From the IMG/VR virus record IMGVR_UViG_3300040815_000701, positions 1 to 25,670 of that record: a stretch of 25,670 nucleotides of DNA, one strand, 5' to 3'. Source of the DNA: a virus. The number at the start of each line of letters is the position of its first letter. The stretch's first letter is position 1. Position numbers and translations under genes: made by a program. This document shows positions 1-7,666 of the stretch, one piece after another. The notes beneath the pieces were generated by a model. That model worked only from the letters and a program-made list of their open reading frames with translations. It searched no databases and had not been told where the DNA came from.

Positions 1-2
1 AT

Positions 3-524
3 AGTGCAAGAGGTAACGTAGTTGTATTTGATGACTGTGATAGTGTATTACTAGATGACCTTGCATTAAACATTTTAAAGGCGGCACTTGATAGTGGTAC
101 TAGACGTAAAATTTATTGGAATGCTGACTCTTCAAAATTGAGAGCAGAAGGTATTCCTAATAGTTTTGATTTCCAAGGAAGTGTTTGTTTTATTACTAAC
201 ATTAAATTTGACAATGTTAGAAGTAAAAAACTTAAAGATCACCTAGATGCGTTGATGTCAAGATGTCATTATATTGATTTAACTCTTGATACTGAAAGAG
301 ACAAGTATCTTAGAATTATGCAGATTGCTAGAAAAGGTGATTTGTTTCAAGGTTACAAAATGGACGAAAGTGAAGAAAAAGAAGTACTTCAGTTTATGTT
401 CGAAAAAAGAAAGTTCCTTAGGGAGATGTCATTAAGGATGGCACTAAAGATTGCCGACCTTAAGAAGTTAAGTCCAACTAATTGGAAAAATTTAGCGGCA
501 TCAACTTGTATGCGAAGAGCATAA
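3..524 (+). CDS. AAA-type ATPase, C-terminal part (gene starts before the window)
   Basis: The reading frame is open from the left edge, so the start lies outside the window. The first visible residues form a Walker B-like strand, VVVFDDCDSVLLDD, preceded by SARGN. It is followed by a sensor-1-like strand (SVCFITN), the segment RSKKLKDHLDALMSRCHYIDL, where a late arginine may act as finger or sensor, and a helical, basic C-terminus ending TCMRRA. This order fits the second half of an AAA-type ATPase; the Walker A loop must lie upstream. By memory, similar proteins occur in marine T4-like phages without a firm role. A terminator follows directly, so this is probably the last gene of its transcript. 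The ATPase class is fairly safe; the substrate is unknown. Confidence 0.6.
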   Translation, partial: SARGNVVVFDDCDSVLLDDLALNILKAALDSGTRRKIYWNADSSKLRAEGIPNSFDFQGSVCFITNIKFDNVRSKKLKDHLDALMSRCHYIDLTLDTERDKYLRIMQIARKGDLFQGYKMDESEEKEVLQFMFEKRKFLREMSLRMALKIADLKKLSPTNWKNLAASTCMRRA

Positions 525-535
525 CAAAATTAAAA

Positions 536-553
536 GGCACCCTTCGGGGTGTC
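536..553 (+). terminator. Rho-independent terminator with UUCG loop
   Basis: A 7-bp stem, GGCACCC paired with GGGTGTC (one G-T pair), closes a TTCG tetraloop, an especially stable arrangement. The following tract TTACTTTATCTT is T-rich but not a pure T run. It sits 12 bases after the ATPase stop and before the next gene's ribosome-binding site, as expected for a transcript end. Confidence 0.75.
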
Positions 554-576
554 TTACTTTATCTTAAGGAAATGAT

Positions 577-1797
577 ATGCAATTATATAAACCAGAGGAC
601 TTTGAGTATTGTCTAAAAGTAGCAATAGGTATAATAGCAAGTCCAATACCTCCGAAATTTGTATCCAAACCTATTAGTTTGGCAAACTATGATGTTGGCT
701 TTGTTAACAATGCCGTTCGTAGTATAAACAAAGGAGAAGGGTTAAGCGATAGGCAGAGAGCCTTAACAATTAAACTAGTAAGCAAGTACACACGACAATA
801 TAAACGTTTAGGTATTGATGTAACTTCGATAATTAACAATCCAGTTTGGTCAAGTGAGTTGCGACAAGTAGATAGAAAAAAATTAATAGATATCGAAGAA
901 GACATTATTACTATTAAGTTTCCGTATCAAAAAGATATGATTAGAGAAATAAACTCTTTAGCAAAAAAATTAAGATCAGTTCGAACACAGTTTGATAAGG
1001 AAACTAAACAATATCAGACTTCATATAATGAATACAATTTACTGTCGATATTTAACTGGTCTTCTAAATATGATTTTGAGTATTCCAATAAATTTATGGA
1101 TGTGTATAAAAAGTGTAAACATATATTACACAATAGAAGTGATTATGCAATACAGTTAGTAATTGAAGATGACAAGTGTGTGCTACGAAATGCACCCGAT
1201 ACCTTAAAAGAATATTGGGTAAATAATATGGCATCCAAAAAACGTATGGAACAGATTGTTTCTGCGGCTGACCAAAATTTAGATATTGTTAATAATAGTT
1301 CAAATATTATACTATCAAATATTGGTACAAAAATACTCAAAGACAGGGGCGGCAGATTTGATTGGACAGAATACACACCAGAGCAGATATACGATTCAGC
1401 AGTTGGTGAGTTTGGATTCAAACGTGTTGGGTTTATTATAGACGGTAGAACTATGACAGAAGAACTTGCTCAGAACCTAGTAATTCTGGTGTCTAAACTG
1501 GGCAAAGACGTCTGTACAGTGCAGTTGAAGAACAACCAGCACCACTTTAACTGTAAGAAGTCATTGACTTCCGATACTAAATTTGCTATAATAGATAGTA
1601 TACAAAGGTATTCTAATCCTAAGGTAAAACATGATTGGAAGCCAGATTTTGTTATTAGTACAAATTCAATAAGCAAGTTTAGACAATACGGATTCAACAT
1701 TCTTAATGGACAAACGGGTGTAACATTCGTAAATGATGCTTGGGTTTGTTATTATACTTTAGGGAAAATAAATGCCACAAGCAAAATTACTGATTAA
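577..1797 (+). CDS. Conserved-looking unknown protein upstream of uvsW (406 aa)
   Basis: The start is supported by AAGGA at 566-570, six bases before the ATG. I do not recognise a catalytic motif. The N-terminal third has a helical segment, LSDRQRALTIKLVSKY, followed by more basic helices; the middle (about residues 120-230) is rich in lysine and predicted helical; the C-terminal third looks alpha/beta (FGFKRVGFIIDGRTM, then LVILVSKLGKDVCTVQL). No signal peptide or membrane segment is visible. The gene overlaps uvsW by 26 bases in another frame, so the two are probably translationally coupled. A role with the recombination/branch-migration helicase is an inference from position only. Confidence 0.7.
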   Translation: MQLYKPEDFEYCLKVAIGIIASPIPPKFVSKPISLANYDVGFVNNAVRSINKGEGLSDRQRALTIKLVSKYTRQYKRLGIDVTSIINNPVWSSELRQVDRKKLIDIEEDIITIKFPYQKDMIREINSLAKKLRSVRTQFDKETKQYQTSYNEYNLLSIFNWSSKYDFEYSNKFMDVYKKCKHILHNRSDYAIQLVIEDDKCVLRNAPDTLKEYWVNNMASKKRMEQIVSAADQNLDIVNNSSNIILSNIGTKILKDRGGRFDWTEYTPEQIYDSAVGEFGFKRVGFIIDGRTMTEELAQNLVILVSKLGKDVCTVQLKNNQHHFNCKKSLTSDTKFAIIDSIQRYSNPKVKHDWKPDFVISTNSISKFRQYGFNILNGQTGVTFVNDAWVCYYTLGKINATSKITD

Positions 1798-3232
1798 AGA
1801 TGAAGTAAACGTATCTATAAAAGGGTTAGAACTAGATGCTAGACGCCGATTACTTAATATGTTTAAGTATGAAGTTCCTTATGCAAGATATCTTCCAGCA
1901 GTTAGATTAGGAAGATGGGACGGCAAAGTTAGTTACTTTCAACTAGGTGGTAGTACATATATAAACCTTCTTCCAAAGATTATACCTGTATTGGAAGAAA
2001 TGAAATATCAAATAGAGTTAGATGACCAAAGAGAGTATCAAACTAAATTTGATTTTAATGAAATTACTGCTGAAGCATTTTCAGATATGACGTGGCCCAA
2101 AGGACATCAAATTGAAGGTGAGCCTATTGTGTTACGTGACTATCAAGTAGATATTATTAATAACTTTTTATCTAATCCACAAAGTATGCAAGAAATTGCC
2201 ACAGGTGCAGGTAAGACACTAATAACGGCGGCATTAAGTACAAAAGTAGAACAGTACGGAAGAAGTATTGTAATTGTTCCTAATAAGTCGTTAGTAACTC
2301 AAACTGAAGAAGACTATATTAATATGGGACTAGACGTTGGAGTGTTTTACGGCGATAGAAAAGAGTTTGGACATAAGCACACGATATGTACATGGCAGAG
2401 TTTAAATATTCTTTTAAAGAATACAAAAAATTCAGTAGCACCAATAACTATTGGAGAGTTTATTGAAGGCGTAGTTTGTGTTATGGTAGACGAAGTGCAT
2501 ATGGCAAAAGCAGAAGCACTAAAAACTTTATTAACAGGGCCTATGTCTACTATTCCTATTAGATGGGGATTAACAGGAACTATTCCAAAAGAAGATTTTG
2601 AATTTATGAGTCTTTTGGTAAGTTTGGGAGAAGTAGTTGGTCGCAAAAGTGCAAGTGAATTGCAAGAACAAGGCGTACTTGCGAATTGTGAAGTTAACGT
2701 AGTTCAATTGGTTGACCATGGAGATTATGGAAACTATCAAAGTGAATTAAAATATTTGCTAACAAATGATAAAAGACTAGATTATTTGTCTACATTAGTT
2801 AACAAAATTGGAGAAGAAGGAAACACTCTTGTTCTAGTTGACAGAGTGGAGTCGGGTAAAGAAATAGTAAAAAGATTAGGAGACAGAGCAGTATTCATTA
2901 GTGGTGCCACTAAAGCAACAGATAGAAAAGAGCATTATGATGAAATTGCAGATGTAGATAATAAAATTATTGTAGCAACATATGGTGTTGCGGCAGTAGG
3001 TATTAATATACCAAGAATTTTTAATCTTGTATTAATAGAACCGGGTAAAAGTTTTGTAAGAGTTATACAAAGTATTGGGCGTGGTATTAGAAAAGCAAGT
3101 GATAAAGATTTTGTGAAAATTTGGGATATAACAAGTACTTGTAAGTATGCCAAACGACATTTAACTAAACGAAAAAACTTCTATAAAGAAGCAAATTACC
3201 CATTTGTGGTTCAAAAGACACAATGGGATTAA
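1772..3232 (+). CDS. uvsW: UvsW-type recombination DNA helicase
   Basis: This is an SF2 helicase of 486 aa, close to the 503 aa of T4 UvsW. Motif I is ATGAGKT with Lys148; motif Ia is VIVPNKSLVTQ; motif II is DEVH at 240-243; motif III is GLTGT. The second RecA domain has VATYGVAAVGINIP (motif V region) and VRVIQSIGRGIRK (motif VI with two arginines). In T4, UvsW unwinds branched and R-loop structures and moves replication from origin to recombination mode. About 100 N-terminal residues before motif I match the small N-terminal DNA-binding domain of UvsW in position (VRLGRWDGKVSYF). The start has AGGGA about seven bases upstream and lies inside the preceding gene. Confidence 0.95.
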   Translation: MPQAKLLIKDEVNVSIKGLELDARRRLLNMFKYEVPYARYLPAVRLGRWDGKVSYFQLGGSTYINLLPKIIPVLEEMKYQIELDDQREYQTKFDFNEITAEAFSDMTWPKGHQIEGEPIVLRDYQVDIINNFLSNPQSMQEIATGAGKTLITAALSTKVEQYGRSIVIVPNKSLVTQTEEDYINMGLDVGVFYGDRKEFGHKHTICTWQSLNILLKNTKNSVAPITIGEFIEGVVCVMVDEVHMAKAEALKTLLTGPMSTIPIRWGLTGTIPKEDFEFMSLLVSLGEVVGRKSASELQEQGVLANCEVNVVQLVDHGDYGNYQSELKYLLTNDKRLDYLSTLVNKIGEEGNTLVLVDRVESGKEIVKRLGDRAVFISGATKATDRKEHYDEIADVDNKIIVATYGVAAVGINIPRIFNLVLIEPGKSFVRVIQSIGRGIRKASDKDFVKIWDITSTCKYAKRHLTKRKNFYKEANYPFVVQKTQWD

Positions 3233-3249
3233 AGGACGGAGATCCAAAC

Positions 3250-3840
3250 ATGAAAGATAATAAAGCAAAAATGCCATCATCACAACCACTTCCTAAACAA
3301 CCAGGAATGTTAATGTGGGAGGCAGGTGTTCATTACTTTGCAGATCCTTTTACTATGGAAAGCACAAAGCCTGTAGTACAATGGATTGTTGAGAAAAATT
3401 TGGCACCTGATAGTGAAAGACCAAAAGAGTTAACATTAATTATTAATAGTCCCGGAGGAGATGTCCATGCCGCATTTGCTCTTATTGATACAATGAAAGC
3501 AAGTGGTATTCCAATTAAAACAGTAGGATTAGGAATTATTGCAAGTTGTGGTATACTTACATTTATGGCAGGAACAAAAGGAAAACGTATCCTAACACCA
3601 AATACAAGTATTTTATCACATCAATATAGTTGGGGATCAGGCGGAAAAGAACATGAACTATTTGCTCGTGTTAGAGAGTTTGAACTATCAAGTGAACGTA
3701 TGGTTGAACATTATAAAAAATGTACAGGTATGTCAGAAAAGAAAATTAGAGAAGTGCTATTACCAGCAAAAGATGTTTGGCTTTCTGCCAAAGAAGCAGT
3801 TAAATATGGTATAGCAGATAAAATTAAAGAGGTATATTAA
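3250..3840 (+). CDS. ClpP-like serine protease
   Basis: A 196-aa protein with the ClpP fold signature. NSPGGDVHAAFALID is the typical early motif; the nucleophile is Ser99 in GIIASCG; His124 in SILSHQYSWG follows 25 residues later, the same spacing as Ser97/His122 of E. coli ClpP; the acid is Asp175 in KDVWLSAKEA. The triad therefore looks complete. I chose the ATG at 3250 because AAGGACGGAG lies just upstream; an ATG at 3223, inside the end of uvsW, would add nine residues. No Clp ATPase partner is in the window, so it may work alone, with a host ClpX/ClpA, or as a processing protease. It is followed by an unknown gene with TAATG overlap. Confidence 0.9.
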   Translation: MKDNKAKMPSSQPLPKQPGMLMWEAGVHYFADPFTMESTKPVVQWIVEKNLAPDSERPKELTLIINSPGGDVHAAFALIDTMKASGIPIKTVGLGIIASCGILTFMAGTKGKRILTPNTSILSHQYSWGSGGKEHELFARVREFELSSERMVEHYKKCTGMSEKKIREVLLPAKDVWLSAKEAVKYGIADKIKEVY

Positions 3841-4340
3841 TGCAGATTCTTACATTAGAAAACAAAACTTTTGTAATGAATGACTTGCCTGAAGAAGTAG
3901 AAGATTTACGTTTTGGAGTTTTGGATAATAGTAACCCAAAAGAACCAGACTACTTTTTTATTCCGTTAATTTTCCTTCAAAGTTTTAATGCACCAGCATT
4001 AGTTCTGAAGATAGGAAAACATACAATTAGAATGCCAAGAGATTGGCAATTACTAATAGGTGAAGCGGAAGTAGGCGACTTAGAAGTTGTTCCATTAACA
4101 AGTTTAAATGATAGAGGATTCAATGCTTTTACTTTCAATCCACGTGGCGATTTTAGACCAGAGTTTTTTCCGGTAGAAATTGTAGATGTATATAATGAAG
4201 TAAAATGGTTTTTTCCTAAACTTAAACCAGGGCATTTATTAGCAGTGCCATTATGTGAAGGAGAAAATCCTCCTTGTGCATATTTTGTAGAAGATATAAG
4301 TCGAACTTCGGAAGTAGTAGATGTCTCAAAAATATGGTAA
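3840..4340 (+). CDS. Unknown 166-aa protein
   Basis: Start ATG overlaps the protease stop by one base (TAATG) with AGAGG upstream. The protein is beta-strand rich and acidic, with conserved-looking patches KHTIRMPRDWQLLIGE, FNPRGDFRPEF and LKPGHLLAVPLCEGENPPCAYF. I recognise no enzyme motif, signal peptide or membrane segment. The proline/aromatic-rich C-terminal part could be a small beta-barrel, but that is only an impression. It lies in the replication and early block between a ClpP-like protease and a small unknown protein, with which it overlaps by 20 bases. Confidence 0.75.
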   Translation: MQILTLENKTFVMNDLPEEVEDLRFGVLDNSNPKEPDYFFIPLIFLQSFNAPALVLKIGKHTIRMPRDWQLLIGEAEVGDLEVVPLTSLNDRGFNAFTFNPRGDFRPEFFPVEIVDVYNEVKWFFPKLKPGHLLAVPLCEGENPPCAYFVEDISRTSEVVDVSKIW

Positions 4341-4590
4341 ATTAGTTATTAAGAAAAATGCACACGAGTATAGTTTGAAACTTAATGCTCAAGATGAGGT
4401 GCATTGGCTTAATACTCAAAGACCATTAATTGAGAATGTTGTAAACTTCTTCAATGATAGACAATTAGTAGACAAAGGAGTCAGTATTAAAATTGACTGG
4501 GATACCGAAAATAATAGATGGTATCATATAAAGTTTGAAAGTATTGACGATGCAAATTTATTTGAAATTACATTTGCAGAATATTTATAA
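4321..4590 (+). CDS. Unknown 89-aa protein
   Basis: The gene starts within the last codons of the previous gene (20-base overlap) after GGAAG. The product is small and mixed alpha/beta: a beta start (YGKLVIKKNAHEYSLKL), a helix (RPLIENVVNFFND), then two strands (VSIKIDWD, WYHIKFES) and an acidic helix-strand end (DDANLFEITF). No motif known to me. The tail of this gene carries the -35 region of the promoter for the next gene. Confidence 0.7.
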   Translation: MSQKYGKLVIKKNAHEYSLKLNAQDEVHWLNTQRPLIENVVNFFNDRQLVDKGVSIKIDWDTENNRWYHIKFESIDDANLFEITFAEYL

Positions 4591-4602
4591 AGGTGTTATA
4601 AT
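4574..4602 (+). promoter_or_regulatory. Sigma70-like promoter before the clamp-loader-like gene
   Basis: TTGCAG at 4574-4579 and a perfect TATAAT at 4597-4602 are separated by 17 bases. The start codon of the next gene begins only six bases after the -10 box, so a transcript from the usual distance would start at or next to the ATG. Confidence 0.65.
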
Positions 4603-4607
4603 ACAGT

Positions 4608-5075
4608 ATGGCAAATAAATTACCACTTAACAGAGTACTTGGAGCAATGGATCGTAAGCAGAAAGACTTCTACGATACGTTAAGCGACGAGGAAAAGAAG
4701 GCTTTTAGTGCCTTTCTTATGAACAGATATGCAAGTAGTGTCAAAGGTGCTCAAGCATTACAAGAGTGGTGGCTAATTGCTACTAACAAACGAGTAAACA
4801 CAAACTTTTTTGATTTAACTAAACACCCAAAACTTCAATGGTTATTATTAACAACTGCTAGTCCAGGTATGGGTACTGCTTTTCATGAATGGATTCCAGG
4901 TGGTAAAAAGAAAAATGCAGTAAACAATAAAATACTAAAAACTTTAAAAACATTATATCCTTTTGCAAAAGAAGATGAACTAGAACTAATGGCAAGTATG
5001 AATACAAAAGCAGATGTAAAAAAATACTTAATTAGTTTAGGTTATGACGATAAACAGATAAAAGAGATGCTATGA
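4608..5075 (+). CDS. Probable clamp-loader small subunit (gp62-like)
   Basis: A 155-aa helical protein. The pattern is that of T4 gp62 and its marine relatives: a helix with SAFLMNRYASSVKGAQALQ, a short loop, HPKLQWLLLTTASPGMGTAF in the position where gp62 proteins have a conserved helix leading to a basic loop (GGKKKN), and a C-terminal helical pair with ELELMASMNTKADVKKYL. In T4, one gp62 joins four gp44 subunits to load the gp45 sliding clamp. No catalytic motif is expected in gp62. The match is by remembered pattern, not by alignment, and gp44 and gp45 are not in the window. Its own promoter precedes it; the following gene overlaps by ATGA. Confidence 0.55.
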   Translation: MANKLPLNRVLGAMDRKQKDFYDTLSDEEKKAFSAFLMNRYASSVKGAQALQEWWLIATNKRVNTNFFDLTKHPKLQWLLLTTASPGMGTAFHEWIPGGKKKNAVNNKILKTLKTLYPFAKEDELELMASMNTKADVKKYLISLGYDDKQIKEML

Positions 5076-5587
5076 TAGATTGTAAATTATTCTTACTTTG
5101 GTATCCAGGTTCAGGAGGCAACTTTCTTCAGTCTTTGTTTACATGGGGAGATATAAAAAATGTTCCTTGTGAAATACATAACAATTTATATGATAGTACA
5201 CCGTTACCTAGTGTAGCACAAATTGATAATATGAATGATATACATATTGTTGAAAGTTCTGATTTAATAAGTTGTCATAGTCCAAATGATTTTTATTTAG
5301 ACAATTACGAATTTAAGTGCAAAGAAGCATGGGCTATTACAATAAGTGATTTAGAAACATTACAATATGTTACAGATATTAAAGATATTAAAAGTTATGG
5401 TGGAAAAAGTAAAAAGAAAGTTAAACAACGACACTTGGATAACTATAATGAAGTAGTGGAAAAAGTTTCTAAAAAGATTGACAATCTATTATTATTTGAT
5501 TATAATGATATTTTCGTTAAGAGAACAATCTTTAAAGGTTGGAAAGAAAGTATTAAACAATACCATGAAAAGAATTTAAGACTGTGA
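5072..5587 (+). CDS. Sulfotransferase-like P-loop protein, short
   Basis: The N-terminus, KLFLLWYPGSGGNFLQSLF, has the strand-loop-helix arrangement of the phosphosulfate-binding loop of sulfotransferases (PAPS-dependent enzymes), where GSGGNFL would hold the 5'-phosphate. The C-terminus, LLLFDYNDIFVKRTIFKGW, resembles the closing strand and helix seen in that superfamily. At 171 aa it is much shorter than usual members (about 250-300 aa), and the middle (lysine-rich, GGKSKKKVKQRH) is not typical, so activity is doubtful. ATGA overlap with the upstream gene shows co-translation. It could also be another P-loop NTPase-like fold. Confidence 0.5.
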   Translation: MIDCKLFLLWYPGSGGNFLQSLFTWGDIKNVPCEIHNNLYDSTPLPSVAQIDNMNDIHIVESSDLISCHSPNDFYLDNYEFKCKEAWAITISDLETLQYVTDIKDIKSYGGKSKKKVKQRHLDNYNEVVEKVSKKIDNLLLFDYNDIFVKRTIFKGWKESIKQYHEKNLRL

Positions 5588-5595
5588 TAACATTA

Positions 5596-6318
5596 ATGGC
5601 TATAGCAAAACAAACAAGAGAGAACTACAAACCAAGTGACAAACCGTTTGTATGTAAATATTGTGAAAGAGGATTTAGTAGAGAAAAAACTTTATCTACC
5701 CATGTTTGCGAACAAAAGCGTCGTTGGCAACAAGAAAAAGATAAAGGTGTACAATTAGGTTTACAATCCTATTTAAAATTTTATGAAATGACACAAGGTG
5801 GAGATGGTGCAAAAAAGACCTATGGTGATTTTGTTAACAGTCAGTATTACAATGCATTTGTAAAATTTGGTAAACATATGGTTAATATTAGTTGTATTAA
5901 TACTAATGCTTTTATTACATATGTTATTAAGAATAATATTAAATTAGATCAATGGTGTCAAGATAAACACTATCAAGCATATTTAGAAGCACACTTAAGA
6001 ACTGAAACTTGGCAAGATGCATTAACAAGAAGTTTGAAAACTATGGAATCTTGGGCAGATGAACATGGTGTACATTTACATACATACTTCTTTGCGGCGA
6101 ACCCAAATAAAATTTGTAGTCATATTGTTAATGGTAGACTCAGTCCTTGGATTATTTTTAATTGTGAAACAGGACAAAACTTACTATCTAAATTAAACCA
6201 AGAACAACTATCGATAATTTATAGTTATATTGATCCAGACTTTTGGAGAAAAAACTTTATTAAGTATCATGTAGAAACTACGATAGTTAAAGATGCATTA
6301 AAAGAAGCAAAATTATGA
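5596..6318 (+). CDS. C2H2 zinc-finger protein (240 aa)
   Basis: Near the N-terminus, FVCKYCERGFSREKTLSTHVC is a compact zinc finger: Cys-x2-Cys, a central Phe and Leu, then His-x-Cys (C2HC form). It is followed by a basic helix QKRRWQQEKDKG and about 190 residues of helical, aromatic-rich sequence without a motif I know. A zinc-binding role in nucleic-acid contact, transcription control or replication is likely but not shown. I use the ATG at 5596; a GTG at 5584 overlapping the previous stop would add four residues, and no clear Shine-Dalgarno decides between them. The 3' end overlaps the next gene by four bases. Confidence 0.75.
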   Translation: MAIAKQTRENYKPSDKPFVCKYCERGFSREKTLSTHVCEQKRRWQQEKDKGVQLGLQSYLKFYEMTQGGDGAKKTYGDFVNSQYYNAFVKFGKHMVNISCINTNAFITYVIKNNIKLDQWCQDKHYQAYLEAHLRTETWQDALTRSLKTMESWADEHGVHLHTYFFAANPNKICSHIVNGRLSPWIIFNCETGQNLLSKLNQEQLSIIYSYIDPDFWRKNFIKYHVETTIVKDALKEAKL

Positions 6319-6896
6319 GCCATAGATTACCAGACGTAGATATAGACTTTGCAGACAGAGAACGTGTATTAGATGTCATGCCCGGTGTAGCGGCTTCTAT
6401 GAACGAGCACGGGGTCGTTAAAAAGCATAATACTGGAGTTTACTATACAAAGATTCCTGTAGATCCAAGTACAAACATGAGTACACTAGATTATAAAATA
6501 GCAGAAGATAGAGGATATTTTAAATTAGATTTACTTAATGTTGCAGTATATCAAAAAGTAAAAGATGAAGCACATTTAGATAGTTTAATAAAAAGAGAAC
6601 CATTGTGGGAATTACTTTGGAAGAGCAGAGAGTTTTGTGAACAAGTTATTCATATAGGTAACTATTATGATTTAATATGTAAAATGAAACCTGATAGTAT
6701 ACCTCGAATGGCAATGTTGTTAAGTATCATAAGACCTGGCAAAGCAAAATTACAAGGTAAAACTTGGAAAGAAGTTTCTGAAGATGTTTGGAATAAACCT
6801 GAAGATGGTGCTTATTATTTTAAGAAAGCACACGCAGTCGCATATGCACATTTAGTGGCTGTACATATTAACTTATTGTGCGAGGAGTATAAGTGA
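6315..6896 (+). CDS. Miniature DNA polymerase III alpha (DnaE)-like protein
   Basis: This 193-aa protein carries the signature pieces of bacterial replicative polymerase DnaE in the right order but with most of the protein missing. [13 protein letters not shown] (Asp9, Asp11) matches the DnaE PDFDIDF motif; KKHNTGV matches the MHAGGV region; [12 protein letters not shown] (Asp72) matches VKFDFLGL with the third catalytic aspartate; [11 protein letters not shown] matches the AL.ALIRPGP region; and [13 protein letters not shown] matches the FNKSHATAYA helix. DnaE is usually over 1000 aa with PHP, thumb, fingers, clamp-binding and OB domains; none are here. All three metal-binding aspartates remain, so catalysis is possible in principle. 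It overlaps the ferredoxin gene (GTGA) and the zinc-finger gene (ATGA). Confidence 0.8.
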   Translation: MSHRLPDVDIDFADRERVLDVMPGVAASMNEHGVVKKHNTGVYYTKIPVDPSTNMSTLDYKIAEDRGYFKLDLLNVAVYQKVKDEAHLDSLIKREPLWELLWKSREFCEQVIHIGNYYDLICKMKPDSIPRMAMLLSIIRPGKAKLQGKTWKEVSEDVWNKPEDGAYYFKKAHAVAYAHLVAVHINLLCEEYK

Positions 6897-7249
6897 CATA
6901 TCTTGTAGATGATAAATGTATTAAATGTAGGTATACAGATTGTGTATCAGTTTGTCCAGTAGATTGTTTTTATATTGGTGAAAACTCTATAGCAATTAAT
7001 CCAGATGAATGTATTGACTGTGGAGTTTGTGAACCAGAATGTCCAGCAGGTGCCATTAGAGCAGATACGGATTTTGATCCTGAGGATAAAGAAAAATGGT
7101 TAGACATTAATACTAGAATGTCTGAATTGTGGCCAAATATAACAGAGAAAATTGACCAGTTGCCTGATGCAGATAAGTTTAATCCTAAACTGAATCCAGA
7201 GGTTGGTGACAAAACAAATGATTTAAGTGAGGAGCCTGATAAAGGTTAA
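6893..7249 (+). CDS. fdxA: 7Fe ferredoxin (3Fe-4S plus 4Fe-4S), FdxA type
   Basis: The start is GTG at 6893 with GAGGAG five bases upstream. Cysteines stand at 9, 12, 17, 21, 25, 40, 43, 46 and 50, exactly one above the numbering of Azotobacter ferredoxin I (8, 11, 16, 20, 24, 39, 42, 45, 49), so both the 3Fe-4S and 4Fe-4S cluster ligands are present. The family hallmarks [30 protein letters not shown] and LWPNITEK are intact, and the length (118 aa) is close to the usual 107-112 aa. It is a soluble low-potential electron carrier. In a phage it is an auxiliary metabolic gene, probably taken from an alphaproteobacterial host; an acidic tail of about ten residues is extra. It is coupled to the DnaE-like gene and converges with the next gene. 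Confidence 0.95.
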   Translation: MTYLVDDKCIKCRYTDCVSVCPVDCFYIGENSIAINPDECIDCGVCEPECPAGAIRADTDFDPEDKEKWLDINTRMSELWPNITEKIDQLPDADKFNPKLNPEVGDKTNDLSEEPDKG

Positions 7250-7620
7250 TTAGTTTTTTTGACTAATTGAATACTTCGGCGTTTAGTTCGTTTTTTAGAT
7301 AAGTCAGTTAAACTTACTTGTGGACCGGCGAGAATATTACAATCCTTGCTAATAAACGTAGTTAGATATTGTCTAAAAGGTGCCCAGTCTTGTTTAAGGA
7401 ATATGTTAATTGGTATCATTCTATTTGATTCCCACCACCATGTTTCTGCAAGTTGTAGAAAATGCTTTTTTAATTCTAAGTCTTTTATGCGTTCATAGTC
7501 GTAAAAACTCGTACAATGAGAGTCACGATTTTGTATAATACCTATATATTCTTTGTCTCCATAACTAATATGGCTCAAAAATGGGTATTGAATAAGCAAT
7601 TTTTTAAGTAGTTCTTCCAT
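7246..7620 (-). CDS. Conserved-looking unknown protein (124 aa)
   Basis: Minus-strand gene whose stop overlaps the ferredoxin stop by two bases. The centre contains an unusual tryptophan run, [19 protein letters not shown], then [13 protein letters not shown] and a basic C-terminus ([14 protein letters not shown]). By memory, proteins with this WWWESN..IPINIF pattern occur in marine T4-like phages with no known role. There is no signal peptide or membrane segment. Upstream on this strand the sequence is AT-rich with weak GAGA as a possible ribosome-binding site. The gene faces away from the late promoter at 7633. Confidence 0.75.
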   Translation of the reverse strand: MEELLKKLLIQYPFLSHISYGDKEYIGIIQNRDSHCTSFYDYERIKDLELKKHFLQLAETWWWESNRMIPINIFLKQDWAPFRQYLTTFISKDCNILAGPQVSLTDLSKKRTKRRSIQLVKKTN

Positions 7621-7632
7621 GCGTCTCTTTTA

Positions 7633-7640
7633 TATAAATA
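7633..7640 (+). promoter_or_regulatory. T4-type late promoter TATAAATA
   Basis: Exact match to the T4 late promoter box read by the gp55 sigma factor. It lies 26 bases before the start of the virion gene at 7667, inside the short gap between divergent genes. Confidence 0.75.
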
Positions 7641-7666
7641 CAGTAGTATGTGGAAACTAAAATATA

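Noticed and set aside
2347-2646. Open frame on the minus strand, 99 aa
   Set aside because: It lies wholly inside uvsW, whose helicase motifs are clear; no ribosome site and no sensible protein features.
7248-7268. Inverted repeat AATTAG / CTAATT between convergent genes, possible bidirectional terminator
   Set aside because: The stem has only one G-C pair, a nine-base loop, and no T run after it on either strand.
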